Of a stretch of DNA of 64,000 bases, positions 1 to 13,520 are shown one piece after another (the first letter of the stretch is position 1; each line of letters opens with the position of its first letter). This stretch comes from Galaxea fascicularis. Lineage: Eukaryota; Cnidaria; Anthozoa; Scleractinia; Euphylliidae. The notes below the pieces were generated by a model that worked only from the letters and a program-made list of their open reading frames with translations, did no database searches and was not told the DNA's origin. Both the position numbers and the translations under genes were made by a program. The stretch covers positions 8,695,502 through 8,759,501 of the forward strand of contig OX419339.1 in NCBI GenBank assembly GCA_948470475.1, in the 5' to 3' direction.

Positions 1-1435
1 GTTATGATTAGTTTTAGACATAATACCACACGTATAATTCACGTATTCACATGATATAATAACAAGGTATTTATATTCAGTTTGCATTTCCTGTTAGAAA
101 GGCAGACGTTTCTGCCGAAGACATGTCTGTGATGCGGAAGATGAAAATCGTCGTGTCATAAAGTTTATATTAGTGACCTTTAGATTTGAGTACGAGTAGG
201 CAATCAGCCGGGTTCCGCAGGTGGCTGATAAGGCTAATCTAAGTGGGAAACAAGCATCTGCAATATGGACAGGTCTACTTGGAAGTGATCTAGAACACAA
301 GGGTGGAGCAGTTTCCTCTTTCTTATTCCATCTAAGAAAGATATTGAAACTTTCACTGACAGCCATGAGTGACCTCTAATGGAAGTACCTTGTTTGCTTT
401 CATATACCACGTATAATTCTTGGAGTTCTGTGGACGGATGAGGTGAGAAGAGAAGGGAAAAGCGATTTACTCATGTTCAACTGTAATGGCTAGCGGACTG
501 ACTTCGAGCAATTCAGTCTCTTTTTCTTCTTCCGTAAAACAAACCAGTCCTAAAGACTGATGAAGATTTTAATTCGTGAACGTTAAAAATAAAATTAAAA
601 TTACTTGAAATCTTATTAAACGGTTACGTCTGGCTACAGTATGTTTTAAAGGACAGGTATGCTTCTCTCGTGATCCAAACTTGTACTACTTCGCGGTGTG
701 TCTGAATCACAATAGTATATCGGGGATCCACGAGAGATTTTATATATTTATACCGGAAAACAATAAGGGCCTTCCCGTTTTAATAAGATTAATTTCATCA
801 TCAATGCCTCAGGCTAACGTTATGCCAATTTCCGTTCATTAAATGTACCGTACATTCATCGATTGATCTTGTACGTTCCCGGGGCGCGATCATCGAATCT
901 GTTTTATCAGTCAATCAAATGTTGCGATGACAGTCTAGTTTTGGATGAAAGAACAATCAGATACAATAACAAAAAAGTGTTTAGATTCATTTGTTGTATG
1001 GTCTACGCTTGATTTAAGGCAGCAGAGATTCATGTTCCAATGTGGCTTCCGTTCATGGACATCAGAGAGCATAGGTGTCTAATTAGAGAAGTTAAAGGTT
1101 GAATGATAATTAAGCGATCAAAGGACCGTCTGTTGCTGAACATGAAGCGATAGCTCAAGGGGCGTTTGTAGATGCTTCTGGAACGCTAAATTTTGTTGAT
1201 AACACTCCATGCATCTTTTGTTCATTAACACGTATTTTGTGGCCGTTCATTTATTACTGAGTTATGACCGATAAGGGCGGCCTGCAAGCTCTAACCACGG
1301 CCGAACACATACACACAGTAGTTTAAACACTTGAGGATCAAAATGTATGCACCTAATGCTGAAATAGCTTTGTGATAACCCTGTCCTTATACCAAACAAT
1401 AATAAGTCTAATTACCATACAAGTTATAAGGCATC
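1..1435. other. Intergenic, nothing recognised
   Basis: I see no supported coding exon, RNA gene or clear repeat. The open frames here are short and match no family I recognise. Confidence 0.5.
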
Positions 1436-2121
1436 CTCAAGCATGTTAAGGCATGGCTCAAGCCTCATTTGCATAAAATCTGAAAAGTAGTAATTACTCT
1501 GTCAGAATTTGGTTTAATCGTTGCAGAATTGGCAGGCTAATCAATGTCGACGACCTTAATATTCTAAGACCCATAAAATCTGATAAAATGGGTCACGTGA
1601 CTATAATTAATTGTTATATTTTTTGAAAAAACAACTGAAAATGGGCCGCCGAGATGACACACAATCACTGTCAAATTTAGTATTTTTACAGTTGTGCTGA
1701 TGGCCCCTGCAAGAATCTGTCCTGAATGGCCGACTAAAATATTAAGCTAAGAAGTTATTACGTAAAAAAGGTCACGTGACTTTCTATCTTTCCATATATA
1801 GCCTTATATAATTGAGGAGTTCATCCATTCAGGACAGAAATAGTTGCCTTAGAAAGTGGTTAAAAATTTGGTATGGTTAGTTTTTCGTGATATCTCTCTA
1901 TCCTTGGCCCATTTTAGAATTCATCTTAAGCAGGCTTGTGACGTCACAAGTCACGTGAACACCATAAAGACACCTTAAGAAATTTAAGGATACCAAATCT
2001 TGTTTGGGGTAAGTTTCTGGCTCCCCCTTGGATAAAAACAACGTTGCTTTAGATCAAAAACGTTTTTTACTTTCTCAGGGTGGTCTGTACTGAATATAAG
2101 CCATGCCTTAACATGCTTGAG
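1436..2121. mobile_element. Non-autonomous DNA element with 23-bp inverted ends
   Basis: The left end (1436-1458, beginning CTCAAGCATGTTAAGGCATG) is the reverse complement of the right end (2099-2121). The roughly 690 bp between carry no coding frame but contain the motif TCACGTGAC or close variants more than once. I could not see a convincing target-site duplication, so the superfamily is not assigned. Confidence 0.6.
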
Positions 2122-2886
2122 TCCCCTAAAAAGACTTTTTCAGTACAAAACAAATGGAAAAGTAAATGATTGTGGAAACGGCATTTAACTTGTTGGAACA
2201 GATCATTTATGAGGAGAAAGAAAGAAAGAAAAGAAAAGAAAACCATGCAATGCGTGCTGCACTTTCGTTATAGCTAGTTGGCCCAATGAAGGAGCTCAAC
2301 CAATGACACCTATTGCTCAGTACTCTGCGCTTGGTAGTTGGCGAATTAACTCTCTTTCGGATCACTGAAAAGGAAGCATCAGGATTACATGACGAAAAAG
2401 AATAGCAATAATTATATTTACCTTACTCTACGCGCGTAAATCCCGGAGTAAATGTAGTGGTTGAACGAAAAGAAAAAGGAAACTTGTCGTGACAAAGCTA
2501 TTTAATGAAGAAGTTTAAAATATTCGTAGCAAGAGTCGGAAAAAAGAGCTCTGACAGTGATGATATTAAACTGACTACATGAGCTGGTACACAAACAAAT
2601 CTCGCTGAGAAACGATAACGTCCTCTCCTAGCTTACAAAACACTGTGAAATGTTCGAAAACGTATAAAGATGGGTGAGGGTTTACTCATGAGATACCATT
2701 CATTATCAAAAGCTGTACTGATCAGTTATATAGAAGGTATTTGACGAGTGAGTTGGACCTGCGACAACACTGATCGACTCGCGGTACTCAAACACTTACT
2801 AAGCTTTGCCGGCTAACAATCTTCATATCCCGTTCTTACTTTAATTCATGCTCATGAAAACTGTACTAAGAAACAAGAAGCAAACA

Positions 2887-2934
2887 GTTTATATTATATT
2901 ACATTATGTTATATTATATTATATTATATTATAT
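2887..2934. repeat. AT-rich microsatellite (TATAT-type)
   Basis: Consecutive TTATA/TATAT units with one or two interruptions. Confidence 0.7.
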
Positions 2935-3390
2935 CACGATTGCCGGTCTCTGATTGGCTATGCTACTCGCTATCTATTCTGTGATGAAAATCGTGGTATC
3001 TCTGAAAAATAGCTGTCAGACGCTGTACTTTATGGTTGTCATTGTATTGTATATTACAAGTAGCCTAGTCATACGCGGAGTATTTGTCGGCAGATGAAAT
3101 CATGTTCGTCTCAGGAAGTCCGGCAGTGGTGACGTTTCGTAGGATGTAGGAATAAACAAGGAACGAGATAATGATGATAATCCAATTAAAATAGGTGAAA
3201 CCACTTTCTTTTGCCTTCCGTTTCTAATAACAGGGAGGCTCAGGGAAACTTTAAACTTTAACTTTAATCTCCTGAAACGAGGAAAAACTACAGCCTGTTC
3301 TGTTTGTGAAGACCCCTTTTCAAACACCGGGAACGACTGGTCATATAATTGGAAGGAACAAATTGGAGAAAATTGGTGGTCTGAGAGAGC

Positions 3391-3536
3391 GTAGGTGCTT
3401 TCAATTGCGTCACAATTTTATTATTTTACACCGATTATAGGCAGGAACTTCCTATTCGTTCACGTAGGTGCTTTCAATCGCGTCACAATTTCATTATTTT
3501 ACACCGATTATAGTCAGGAACCTCCTATTCGGTCAA
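3391..3536. repeat. Two tandem copies of a 73-bp unit
   Basis: The sequence starting GTAGGTGCTTTCAAT at 3391 recurs at 3464 with a handful of substitutions, a simple local tandem duplication. Confidence 0.8.
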
Positions 3537-4411
3537 ATCCTTCATATTCAGTTTAAATTTTTGAGTGGGCGTGCGTGCAAATTATTACTAACTGGAATAA
3601 CACAAGCGAACGGTGATGGAAAGCAGCACGAGAGCACGATTCATTACCATGACGATTTCAGTAGCCAAATACAATGTCAATTTTACAGATTTTAAGAATG
3701 TCAAAATTTTTTTTTACTGTCAAATAAAATAAATTTTACGTGTGCCTAAACGAGCTGAAGCGAGCTTGTAATGAGATGGCCTTGCGTACAAGGAAAAGAT
3801 CTTGTGTAATTACCCCTTCAGTTGACGTGTAGGTAATCAACCTCGCCTCTTCGTTTTTATTAGAATTTCTTCACTCAGTTTAGAGTTAATTTTATGATTT
3901 CATGATTTTGTATTTTTATATTTCCAGCTCATTGCACTCAATTCGTGCTATCTGTCCCACAACCCAGGTAAACATTGGTTAACCCTCGAGTGGGGTATTT
4001 CACATTCTTATCTTTATCAAACGTTTTCTTTGTTTATTCATCCCCCACATGCATTGCACAAGTGCAGGAAAAGAAAATAGAAACCACCTACCGCCCTCTC
4101 ACCCACTCATATTGGAATGTTTCCCAACTAACAGGGAGAAAACAGCCCCGTTTTGCTTTGCGGCTGCTACCACCAAGTTCATATATAACACACTTCCTAG
4201 ATGCTAAATTTAGAATCAAAGTTACGTGCCGTATAATTGCGACAGCGGCTCTCTTTGACGATCATGCGCATGGGGAATGTCCTGACAACAGAGAATGTTT
4301 GAAGTGTCAGTCAAGTGTAACATATGCGAGCGAAGCCAGTGGTGGATAGACTCGGTTTACTAACAAAAACTTAGCTTATTTGCCACCGAGCTATGCTTAC
4401 CACGGTTGATT

Positions 4412-7400
4412 ATGAGCGGTGGTCGCTTTGACTTTGAAGATGGTGGAACTTACTGCGGAGAATGGAAAAACAGCAAAGCGCACGGCTATGGGATCTGCAC
4501 GGGACCAAAGGGACAGGCTCGCTACGAAGGATCGTGGCACAACGGTTTCGAACTTAGCGGAGTTTATGTTTGGCCAAACGGCCATCGATTTGAGGGCGAA
4601 TGGCTCGGCGGCCGCAGACACGGGCTGGGGGTTGAGTATCGGGGAAAATGGACCTACCAAGGTGAATGGGAAGAAGGTTTTAAAGCCCGATACGGTGTCC
4701 AGAAATCTGAGAGCGGGGCTCGTTACGAAGGAAGTTGGACCTCTGGATTGCAAGAAGGTTACGGCATTGAGATCTATGCCGATGGAGGTAAGTTTTAGTT
4801 CAAATTGAGAAGGCTCAGTGTGGCTCTGGGAGGAATGATTAGCTGCTAAGTTTATATATGGCAGCAGATAAGAGTAAACTAGAGTTCGCGCAACGGAGGT
4901 ACAGTGGCTTGTGCTGGAAAAAATTAACTCAATTGATCATTTGTGTCACTGACACGATACATTACCTTGTGGCTTACTTTTATGTTATTTTAAAATCTTT
5001 CTGCCTCAAGCTTGGTGCCTTAACTAACCTATCTTAATTTCCTTCATTTTCTCTTGTTAAGCCACATTAAACGAATTTAGCGTTTTGTGAAATTTCCTTT
5101 TTTCCAGATTTTAATGCATGAGTTTATGTGCCTATAGGGTAAAAAAACAATCTGACAATTCTCGAGTATGTTTTCAGTAATTGAGAAGAGAGTTGAAGTT
5201 GCTAATTAAGCTTATTTTTGCAAAAGTCGAATGTTACCCAGATCCTGCTTTGAATTGCCCTAGAGCCTGTATCAATGTCTGTTGTAATCGACCAAACATT
5301 TGAGGTTTATACGTTGAAGGTTTTTAATCTTGCTCTAGATCAAAACTCTCTGAAGTCTGGTGGAAACGAAAGGAATCACTCATTCAACCATTGACCGCAG
5401 AAACCAAATAGCTTCTACCGTGACAGTGAAGCATTTGTGAAATTGCTAGACTTGTTATTATTTTATTGCGGACGAAAAATCAAAACTTTGGCGTAAATTC
5501 AACACAGTTAACAAAAGCAAACTTGTTTTGCGTTGTGTCACGAACACACTCTCAACTTGCATATCGTTTATTTCGTCGCAGATGTTTTGTGTGCCATCTA
5601 GAGAATTCTACAATGGCCGAAGCGCACATGTATCTTTTCCAGATTTGTCTATTTTGTAGACTACTGTATGCTTGACTTGTTCAGCAGAATTTGAAATATC
5701 TTATGTTGGTCGCTGTTTAATTCTTTGGTTCAAGTAAGCATTTATTTTGTTCGTCTGTTTGGCTAAATTTTGGAAAGGGCGCAAATATGTGGATACGGTT
5801 TTTGCAAATGTGATTATCAGGGAATTTTCAGTAAAACACAAGAATTTACAGCAGCGATAGAAACATCGCGAGTTCTTAGCAGTTCATCAAAGATCTGCAA
5901 CAAAGTGCGTAAACAGACCAAAATGGATCCTCGTCAAAACTATCGAGAATTTTTTTGGTTTCTCTGGTTCTTTGCTCTATGTGACAATCTGTCATCACAC
6001 TAAACGGCTGCTGATATTTTCATCGATCGCTCTTGTCAATGAATGGACGCTTTAGCAGCAGTCATTTCAAACTTCAACGTTCTAGAAAGCGCTAAAACTT
6101 TTTCGAAGCGGGAATGTTTAGGCGCGACTCCGTTGGAGAGATAACTAGTGATTGTGCTGTCAGCGTTTATTGTTCGGTGGCCTTTGAATGATTGTGTGGC
6201 ATATTTCAACTCTGGAATTGCCCGATTTACAATAGATCGTTCTGTGCTTCGTATGGTTGTCTTCTTTTACTGTAGATAGGCTCCAGAAAGCAGCTCTACT
6301 TCAATAGGGTTCCGGCATTTTTAGAGTCGCTCATGTGTTTTATCACAAGATTTGATTTCACAGATTTGCTGGTGTGATATCTCTTTTGGGGAGTTTTCGT
6401 CTTTGAAATCCTGCGTTTATTGCGGAATTAAAATGAGCTTGTCAAGTTGCACTGCACGTCTGTGATTTTTCCTCATTTACATTTTTGGCAATTTCACACA
6501 TCTGATTTACAGTGTTCATGTATCTGATCTTAGCACTCCAGATTTGTCATTTGATGAGCTAGTTTTCGGAATTGTTTCTGGCATTCCTAGTATTTCCTAA
6601 TTCATTTCTTTTACAAACTCCTGTATATTCAGACCTGATCCAAGTTGTTGTATAAGAGGAACCAGGCATTGGTTGGCAACATGTAATTGCTGTGATTTTG
6701 CATGCCTGTACTGTATGAACAGATCTGTGCTTATGAACTGAAGGCATAACTTGACATCAATAGGATTTTGCCAAACCTGTGAAAGGGGTACTGAGTGAGA
6801 TTTGATCTGAGCGCTGCATGTACATGTAGATTACTGTCACTATTGAAGCATCCTTTTCATAGTGTGTCTTGGACAAAGAAGTTACATATTTCAATGTTCT
6901 TTTGATGCTTTGTGCACAAAGAATTTCTGTTATCTCATGCATTGTTGTTCATTACAAACTGGTTGTTTAGGTGTATTGATTTTAGCTGATAAAATTCATA
7001 ATTAGCTTTATTTAATTTATACCAACGGTTGATATAGCAACAGTTCTGTTAGGGTATTTGTTATTTAGATGCACCAGTAAGGTGCCCTTTCCAATTTTGT
7101 TCACCACAGGTTTATAGTCCCCTGCAGAGCCAAAAAATTGAACTCTGCTTTCATCATTTCTTTGTTCAAAAGTTTCAGCCTTTTGTGGCCTGAATTCAGC
7201 ATTCAACATTATATTCCAGTGATGCATTTAATAGTTTTTGTGTCAATTAAAGCCTGCAAAAGAGCTCTCAGTAACTTTTGCAAAATGTGTCACAAGATAA
7301 ACATAGTACTTACGCTGCTTAAATGAAAAATTTGACAGGGTTTTAACTAAAAACTTAACTACCGGTAAGTGATTTCCTGAGCTGTAATAGCCATTAAGAT

Positions 7401-8783
7401 CTTAATAGCATTATGCCTTTGTAACAGATTTAAGCTTAGTAACACAATAATAATGTACTGTGTAATTTTAAGCATGCCTTTGTCCATCAGGTTATTGCTG
7501 TGATTTGCTTTAAATGTTATGTCATGGTTTAAATTTTATTCTCCTTTGTTTCAAACTGATTACCATACAGTGTACATTACCTTGCCCCAAAACGAAGGAT
7601 AAATTTGAACCACAACACATACGCTATTAAGAATTTTAACTTTCATGCATGTAGATGAGGGTGTGCAACAAATAGGTTGGCAGAAGGAAAATACACAAGA
7701 GGCTTGTTAATAAGAGAAAACAAGAAATTTGTGATGAATTTGAAAGTGTCCAGCATGGTCATCCAGGCCAGTTTAAGCCTAGAATGCCCCTAATGACACC
7801 CTTGGTTATGTTATGTGTTCTGCCTAGTGTACAACTAAAAGAAAACAGGGGCAAGTGACAGAAAGAGAAAATGAAAAAGTACCCTGCTTCTTCCATGGTC
7901 TATGACAGTGCAAAAACAAATAACTAGTCAATGACAGAATGCTTTTGCCACTAGTTAATACCATTCTGATCAGATTTTGTCACCTGATCCCCCAGGATAT
8001 TACTATGGACAATGGAAAACAGGGATGCGTTCTGGATATGCAATACGAAGGGGTGAGGTTAAACGAGGAAGCAGCAGCACAAGTCATTACAAGCGCTGTA
8101 TTTCTAGGCAGTCTACTGAAGACAACCTTAAATCTAATGGTGTTGTACCCTCGAATGGTCAGAACATTAAATTCCATCCACGCCACCGGAAGACCCCCTC
8201 TCAAACTTCTGACTGTCAGCCACAATCCCCAAGACCTCCAAGTGAAAACGGGTCAATGAATAGCACAGCAGGGAGTGGGTCTGCACATTCTTACACAATG
8301 GGAACTGTCGAGTCTAATGGACCAATTGAAAGGGACGATAATCACTTGATAGAGACATATAAGGGTGAGTGGAGGAATGACAAGCGACATGGATATGGTG
8401 TTATTGAGTTCAGTGATGGATATAGCTATGTTGGTGAGTGGAGTGAAAACATGCGTCATGGTTTGGGTGTTGCCACTTATCCAGATGGGACTAAACTTGA
8501 AGGGGAGTGGAAAAATGATGAACTAGTTTCAGATGTAAGAAAGAAGGGCCCTTTAGTGTCTCTTGTGACTCGATTCAAGCAAAGACTCCGGGTGGTTTGT
8601 GAAGGAGCTCAAGATGCAGCAGACAAGGCAGAGCAGAAGTCACATATTGCTCTTTCCAGGGCTGCTGCATCACGAGATAAGGCTGCTGATGCAGCAAGAG
8701 CCGCTGAAGATGCTGTTAATGCCGCAGCTACATCTAAAAAGCGTGTGAGGGCAATTATGGCAAAAATGAAAGACAAAAAGTAG
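4412..8783 (+). CDS. JPH: Junctophilin-like MORN-repeat protein, two exons
   Basis: Exons 4412-4787 and 7996-8783 (phase 1 join, donor GTAAGT, acceptor CCCCAG) give 387 residues. The start [18 protein letters not shown] matches the N-terminus typical of junctophilins. Exon 1 carries MORN repeats (YxGxW/GYG pattern). Repeats resume after the join ([13 protein letters not shown]). A serine/proline-rich linker follows (about residues 145-250), then two more MORN repeats ([16 protein letters not shown] and [14 protein letters not shown]), then an alanine-rich helix ([22 protein letters not shown]). Junctophilins tether the endoplasmic/sarcoplasmic reticulum to the plasma membrane: MORN repeats bind the plasma membrane and a C-terminal transmembrane segment anchors the reticulum. 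This model stops at KMKDKK with no transmembrane segment, well short of the usual 600 or more residues. Either the gene makes a soluble form or a 3' exon is missing; see the candidate at 9780. The family call is firm, the 3' end is not. Confidence 0.88.
4788..7995 (+). other. Intron 1 of the junctophilin-like gene
   Basis: A 3.2-kb intron inside a MORN repeat. I see no further exon, RNA gene or clear mobile element. Confidence 0.7.
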
Positions 8784-11700
8784 AAGTTACATCTGATGCG
8801 TTGGGATATTTTATTTGAGGCTGTCTTGTGAGAGACATTGTACTCTTCCCTTGTGATTCATGGCTCCATGTCACTTGTGCACCTGTAGAAATGTACGTTT
8901 CAACAAGGGAGCAATTGGCAGACATGCAAGCACAAATTGCAATCATTTGGAAAGCAGCCCTCCTCACTGCATCTGGTTGGGTTTGCAGTTAAATGAAAGA
9001 GTGGTGGCTAGCAAACTAACAACTTTAGTGAAATGCTGTGTTAGTTTTCAACACGACCAAACCAGGCTCTTATGCAAATACGTGGAGGTAGTAAGTTATA
9101 AATTTGGCTGAAAGTATTTCATTGCAGATTTTGAATTTGATACTTGCCTTTAGTAAGCTGGTTTATCATAGATTGTTCTAAAAACTTCTAGAAAGATGGG
9201 CATTTCTGGTGTCATCTGCAAGAAGGTATTGTTGAGTAGTTTTATGTAGTTTTAGATTTCTGTTGACTTCACACATGCTATTATACAGTACACTTTTTGT
9301 ATATTTAGCATTGTTGCAGTTAGGGAGATTCCAAAACTGCAAACACACTCAATAGTTTCAATGTTGAAGTTCAGCATTCAGCATGCTGATATACACGGTG
9401 CTTCTTTGTGATACATGTATCGAAGCCGAAGTATCATAAATGTATGAAGACAATTTGTTTTGTGGTAATCATGAAAATTTACATCTGATAGACACACAAG
9501 AACAATTGACCTTGTTAGCATTTCCATAAGTTTTATAGCAGAAAAGAATTTTGTAATTTGGAATTTTTTGTGTGGCTTTTGTTGTTACTGGAGGTCAGTC
9601 CCCTTTTCCAACTTTGCAGCACTAACCAATCTAAGATGTTGTTTGATTACCATGTGATTTAATGTGTTGTGTCTAAGCCACACTGTTTTCTGGGCAGGCT
9701 TGGAAAAAATAATTAACTTCTGTTGTTTTCCTATGGCAAATGATTTAAAGATTCTATTCAGTATCCTCTTTTCGATCAGTAAATTCAGGACAAGTGACTG
9801 GCTTTCTTTTCTGTTTATTGTGCTTTGTTTTAGTTTTATGTTAAGTCATTTCAAATGAGGCAATGGTAATGTTAAGGATTTTGGATATTATCCTTTCAAC
9901 CCTTTCTAATAAGCAAGGCTTTGTCTTGTGGGGTGATGACTGGTCTGAGGATCTTTGTCTCAGGAAACATTTAGATTCGAGGGAAACAAAATTCACAGTT
10001 CCCCAAGGGACCAGTGATTAAGTGATTTGTTATATAGCAAAACAAATGGAAACCAAAAACAAATGCATATTTTGAAAAATGCGCTGAGATTCCAGCGACA
10101 ACATCAGGCCACCTTCAACTGCATGCTCTGATCATGTGCAACAGTGGTCAACATTTTGCGGGTAACAGTGAACTGTTTCCTGTTTGACGTCATAGTTTTC
10201 ACAGTGTTGCCTGCTCATGGCATTTGGTGGTAAACAGTTTCATTGTTAGATGTCATGTGAACGTGAACTAGCCAATGAATGGGTGCGCTGTAGCATGAAA
10301 AAGGCCAGTTATATAACAAGCAGTTTAATGGTGGCATGAATGTCCCAAAATTGTTATCCTTGTTGGGATTTTAAAATAATTTATTGTTATGTCCATGTCA
10401 TGTTAGGAGGGTGATTTTATTTCTTTGTTTTCTTTTCTATTTTTGGCATTAGGCTTGCTTCCCAATAATATCTTGTTTTTACTTTGAAGTTTGACTGACT
10501 TGTTGCATTCCACTGGTCTGTATATATAACAATATGCAGCATCTGATTGGCTATCACCAGCTATGATTTTTGTCCTAATAGGACACTGTAATTGGACAGT
10601 ACCCGCCATTGCACGTGGAACAGGGCAGTTTCACTTTAATATTTTCTTTACTATGCAACTCAGGATGAAAACTATTTTTTCCTGAAATCTTTTTGTCATT
10701 TCTTTCTTGAATTTTGTTATAGATATGGTTAATTGGTGACAGGACTTTGTGCCATCCAATTTGGTTTGTAATTATACTCGTGATTAAACAAATCAGATTT
10801 TGTTAATCATTTGTATGATTACAGACCAAATTGGACTCCATTCAGTCCTATTGCCATTATAAATAGGGTTTGCAAATCAAATGCCTTCTGTTTTGTTCTA
10901 TATGCTTTGTATTTTTGTTTTTAGTTGTTGAATCTGAATTATTCAGTTTTTGAAACTCTGGCTACTCTGTAAATAGCTTGTATTGATTATATGCTATTAA
11001 CGTAAATAGTGCAAAACTTGCTTGCAGTGTAAAGAAATATTTCTCCTAATTGCAGTTTTAGTTGGAATGCACAAACAACTCTGAATAAGTTTGTGTGAGC
11101 TCCTGTTGGTGTCATGGGCATAAACAAATATTATTTTTAAAACGATATAGTTTTTGTAAAAGTAGATCCTAAGTTAACTAAGATTCAATGGTTCAGTCTG
11201 TAAAACTTGTTAAATTGCTTAAAAGTGGTAGCAGTCTTGCATTACCTGTTGTGCAGTATTTGTAACGGAAAAATTAGCATAAAAACTGTTTTTGAAGAAT
11301 TTTTTTTTATTTTTAGCACTCAGCGTGCTTTCACCTGGTATGCAGGTTAACGTTTAGATATTTTAGAACTGACTAGAGTGTTATAAGCCAACCAGGTAAA
11401 TCAGAAAAGGTGTTATTTTTGTGAATTACAAAATGATGGGAATAAAGTATTTTTATAGAGATAAATAATTTGTTGGACTGACCATAGTTTATTTAGTTAG
11501 TCTAAGGCTTGTTCTATTTTCTTTGTTCTAATCTTTCTATGCAGTCCTTCAATGGCATATGATTGTGTTTGCCTCATTTCACATTGAAGGGATTCTGCCA
11601 CATATTACTTTGCAAAGCTGACATAAGCCAAAGAAACCTGAATTTTTAATACTTTTACTGAAACTATTCAGAACTGATTGGCTATAGTGAAGATTGACAT

Positions 11701-12300
11701 AGATAATTAGGCTAACTTTTTGACATTCTTCCCTCATTTCGAGGCAAAACAGTTAAATTCTGATTATGTTTTGTTCCTCTTTTGAGACAATAAATTGATA
11801 TCTTTCTTTTCGTCTTAAGAATCATTTTTATTTTTGCGGAAAGATACTTCTAGGTATCTAGCCTTTTTTTACACCACAACGTATAAGTCACCATGACAAC
11901 CATCTGGTAGCCACTTTATAAATTGCAGTGAACCTTTCTGGGTTCCTTGCACCACAAACCTCACCCACCTCCCCAAAAAAAATATACTTGAGGTCACGGC
12001 AAGAATACATTCCAATTTTGTTGAAAGAAAAATCGTTCTAGGTAGAGTACGTATTTGGCCGTATGAGTGTAGCGACCGGAGCACACTTCTGGTTGGGTGA
12101 CGTGTTTCTATCATTACCATGATCACCTCCAGTAACACCAACACCACCATCATCACTGTCGTTGGCGTCGTGATGGCCATAGGGAGCTCAGGCAACGAGA
12201 ACGCCACAGAACAATAGGTAGGCTTAATGAGCAAAAATAATCGCTCTGCACGTGCGTTTACATTTTGGTACATTTCTCGTGAGCGCATGAAGGCAAATTT
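8784..12300. other. 3' flank of the junctophilin-like gene and intergenic DNA
   Basis: It should include the 3' UTR. The only feature noted is the speculative exon at 9780-9858. It is AT-rich, with no other gene or well-defined repeat. Confidence 0.5.
9780..9858 (+). other. Candidate alternative 3' exon encoding a tail anchor (speculative)
   Basis: After the acceptor-like TTTTCGATCAG, 79 bases would read in frame if a weak donor at 8780 (AAAAA|GTAGAA, overlapping the stop of the main model) were used. The peptide ends TSDWLSFLFIVLCFSFML then SHFK and stop, a hydrophobic stretch of about 15 residues at the extreme C-terminus. Its position resembles the C-terminal membrane anchor of junctophilins. 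The donor is poor and the protein similarity is only compositional, so this is a hypothesis. Confidence 0.2.
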
Positions 12301-12324
12301 TTCTTCCTTCTTAGAGGGGAGTAG

Positions 12325-12475
12325 GGTTGGAGCAGTGGTGAGAGCGGGGGTTGGTGCAGTGGTGAGAGCAGGGTTGAAGCAGTTGTGAGAGCCCTCGCGT
12401 TCCACTGATGTGTCTCGGGTTCGATTCCCGGACTCGGCGTCATAAGTGGGTTGAGTTTGTTGCTTCTCTACTCGT
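12325..12475 (+). repeat. tRNA-derived SINE fragment
   Basis: Two GTGGTGAGAGC-type repeats precede a good RNA polymerase III B-box (GGTTCGATTCCCGG, about 12418-12431). The tail GACTCGGCGTCATAAGTGGG is one I recall from tRNA-derived SINEs in cnidarian sequence. No intact tRNA fold is visible. Confidence 0.5.
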
Positions 12476-12567
12476 GACCGCACATTTGATATAATTTAGA
12501 GTTTATTTGATGTACAGTCTCCCCAATTAGTAGAACATTCGTGTTCGGCTAGAACGAGTTGAGACTA

Positions 12568-12699
12568 CCATCATCATCATCATCATCATCATCGTTATCA
12601 CTACCACCATTACCATCATCGCTACCACCATTACCATTATCATTGTCATCACCACCACCATCACTATAATCGTCATTGTCATCATCGTCGTCATCATCT
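12568..12699 (+). repeat. CAT/CAC-type trinucleotide microsatellite
   Basis: About 130 bp of degenerate CAT, CAC and CGT trinucleotides on the + strand. Confidence 0.85.
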
Positions 12700-13520
12700 A
12701 CTAAACCTAAACATCTTACTTGTTGTCGCGCCTTCTGGAGTCACGTGACTTGATCTCTAGCTCACGAGTTTTTACGATCGAAGCGTCATTTTGCGAGTGT
12801 TTTTAGTCATTCGTCGTTGTTGTAGGTCGCATTCCTTTTTGTGTTGATTATCAAGTGGAAGTCGAGCAATAAACACAAAGGCTTCGTCAATCGAGTGAGT
12901 TTGTTCCTTACAAAGCCCACGGCTCTGAAAATTTGTCTTTCCACTATCGAGCGAGTGTGGTAGGACTGTAGAAGTAAACTTTCCAGTCGTTTTTTTTTTA
13001 ACTAACTTTCCTTTCCCAATTGCCAGACTGCCAATGAAGGACTGCAGTTTCGAACAATCAGCATCGGTTATTGATTTTAAGCTCAGTTTGGTTATTTCCG
13101 TTCCAAATTTAAACACGCCTCTGCCATATTTAATTTCTCTTGGCATAGGCTTGAATCGAGTGGTCACGTCTGTTCAGTTTATGACAAAGACGTGATTCTA
13201 CGGTTCGAAAGGAAAAAAAATACCTGCTTTCTCAAACTCTGGGGAGACAAGCACATCCATGAAAAATTATTAACATTAGGAATCGTGTATACCGCCAACT
13301 CTTCCAGATATGCAACGAATCTCCCGGTATACCGTACGGGTGACCAGATCTCCCGGATAAAAACCACTTTGAACCTTATAAAGACTTTGCCACACTGTAG
13401 ACCGAAATCAGCGCATCCCTCAACTGATAAAAGACATTTGGTTATAATGTTTTTGAGTTCATTCAATTGACGCATTTAGTGATATAGTTGATTTTGGAAA
13501 TTGAACTATGATAGCTCGAT
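12700..13520. other. Intergenic, nothing recognised
   Basis: Open frames on both strands are short, start or end at no plausible splice signals and match no family I know. Confidence 0.5.

Larger units (their letters stand above)
2122..4411. other. Intergenic, upstream of the junctophilin-like gene
   Basis: It contains a TATAT-rich microsatellite (about 2887-2934) and a 73-bp tandem duplication (3391-3536). No gene is supported. The last few hundred bases should hold the 5' UTR and promoter of the gene starting at 4412, but I see no diagnostic promoter element. Confidence 0.5.

Noticed and set aside
11869..12483. 204-codon open frame on the - strand
   Set aside because: It runs through a SINE fragment; no family resemblance, no splice context and repeat-derived composition.
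12772..13475. Open frames of 131 and 98 codons on the - strand and 92 on the + strand
   Set aside because: Overlapping frames on both strands with no recognisable domain and no splice signals that link them.
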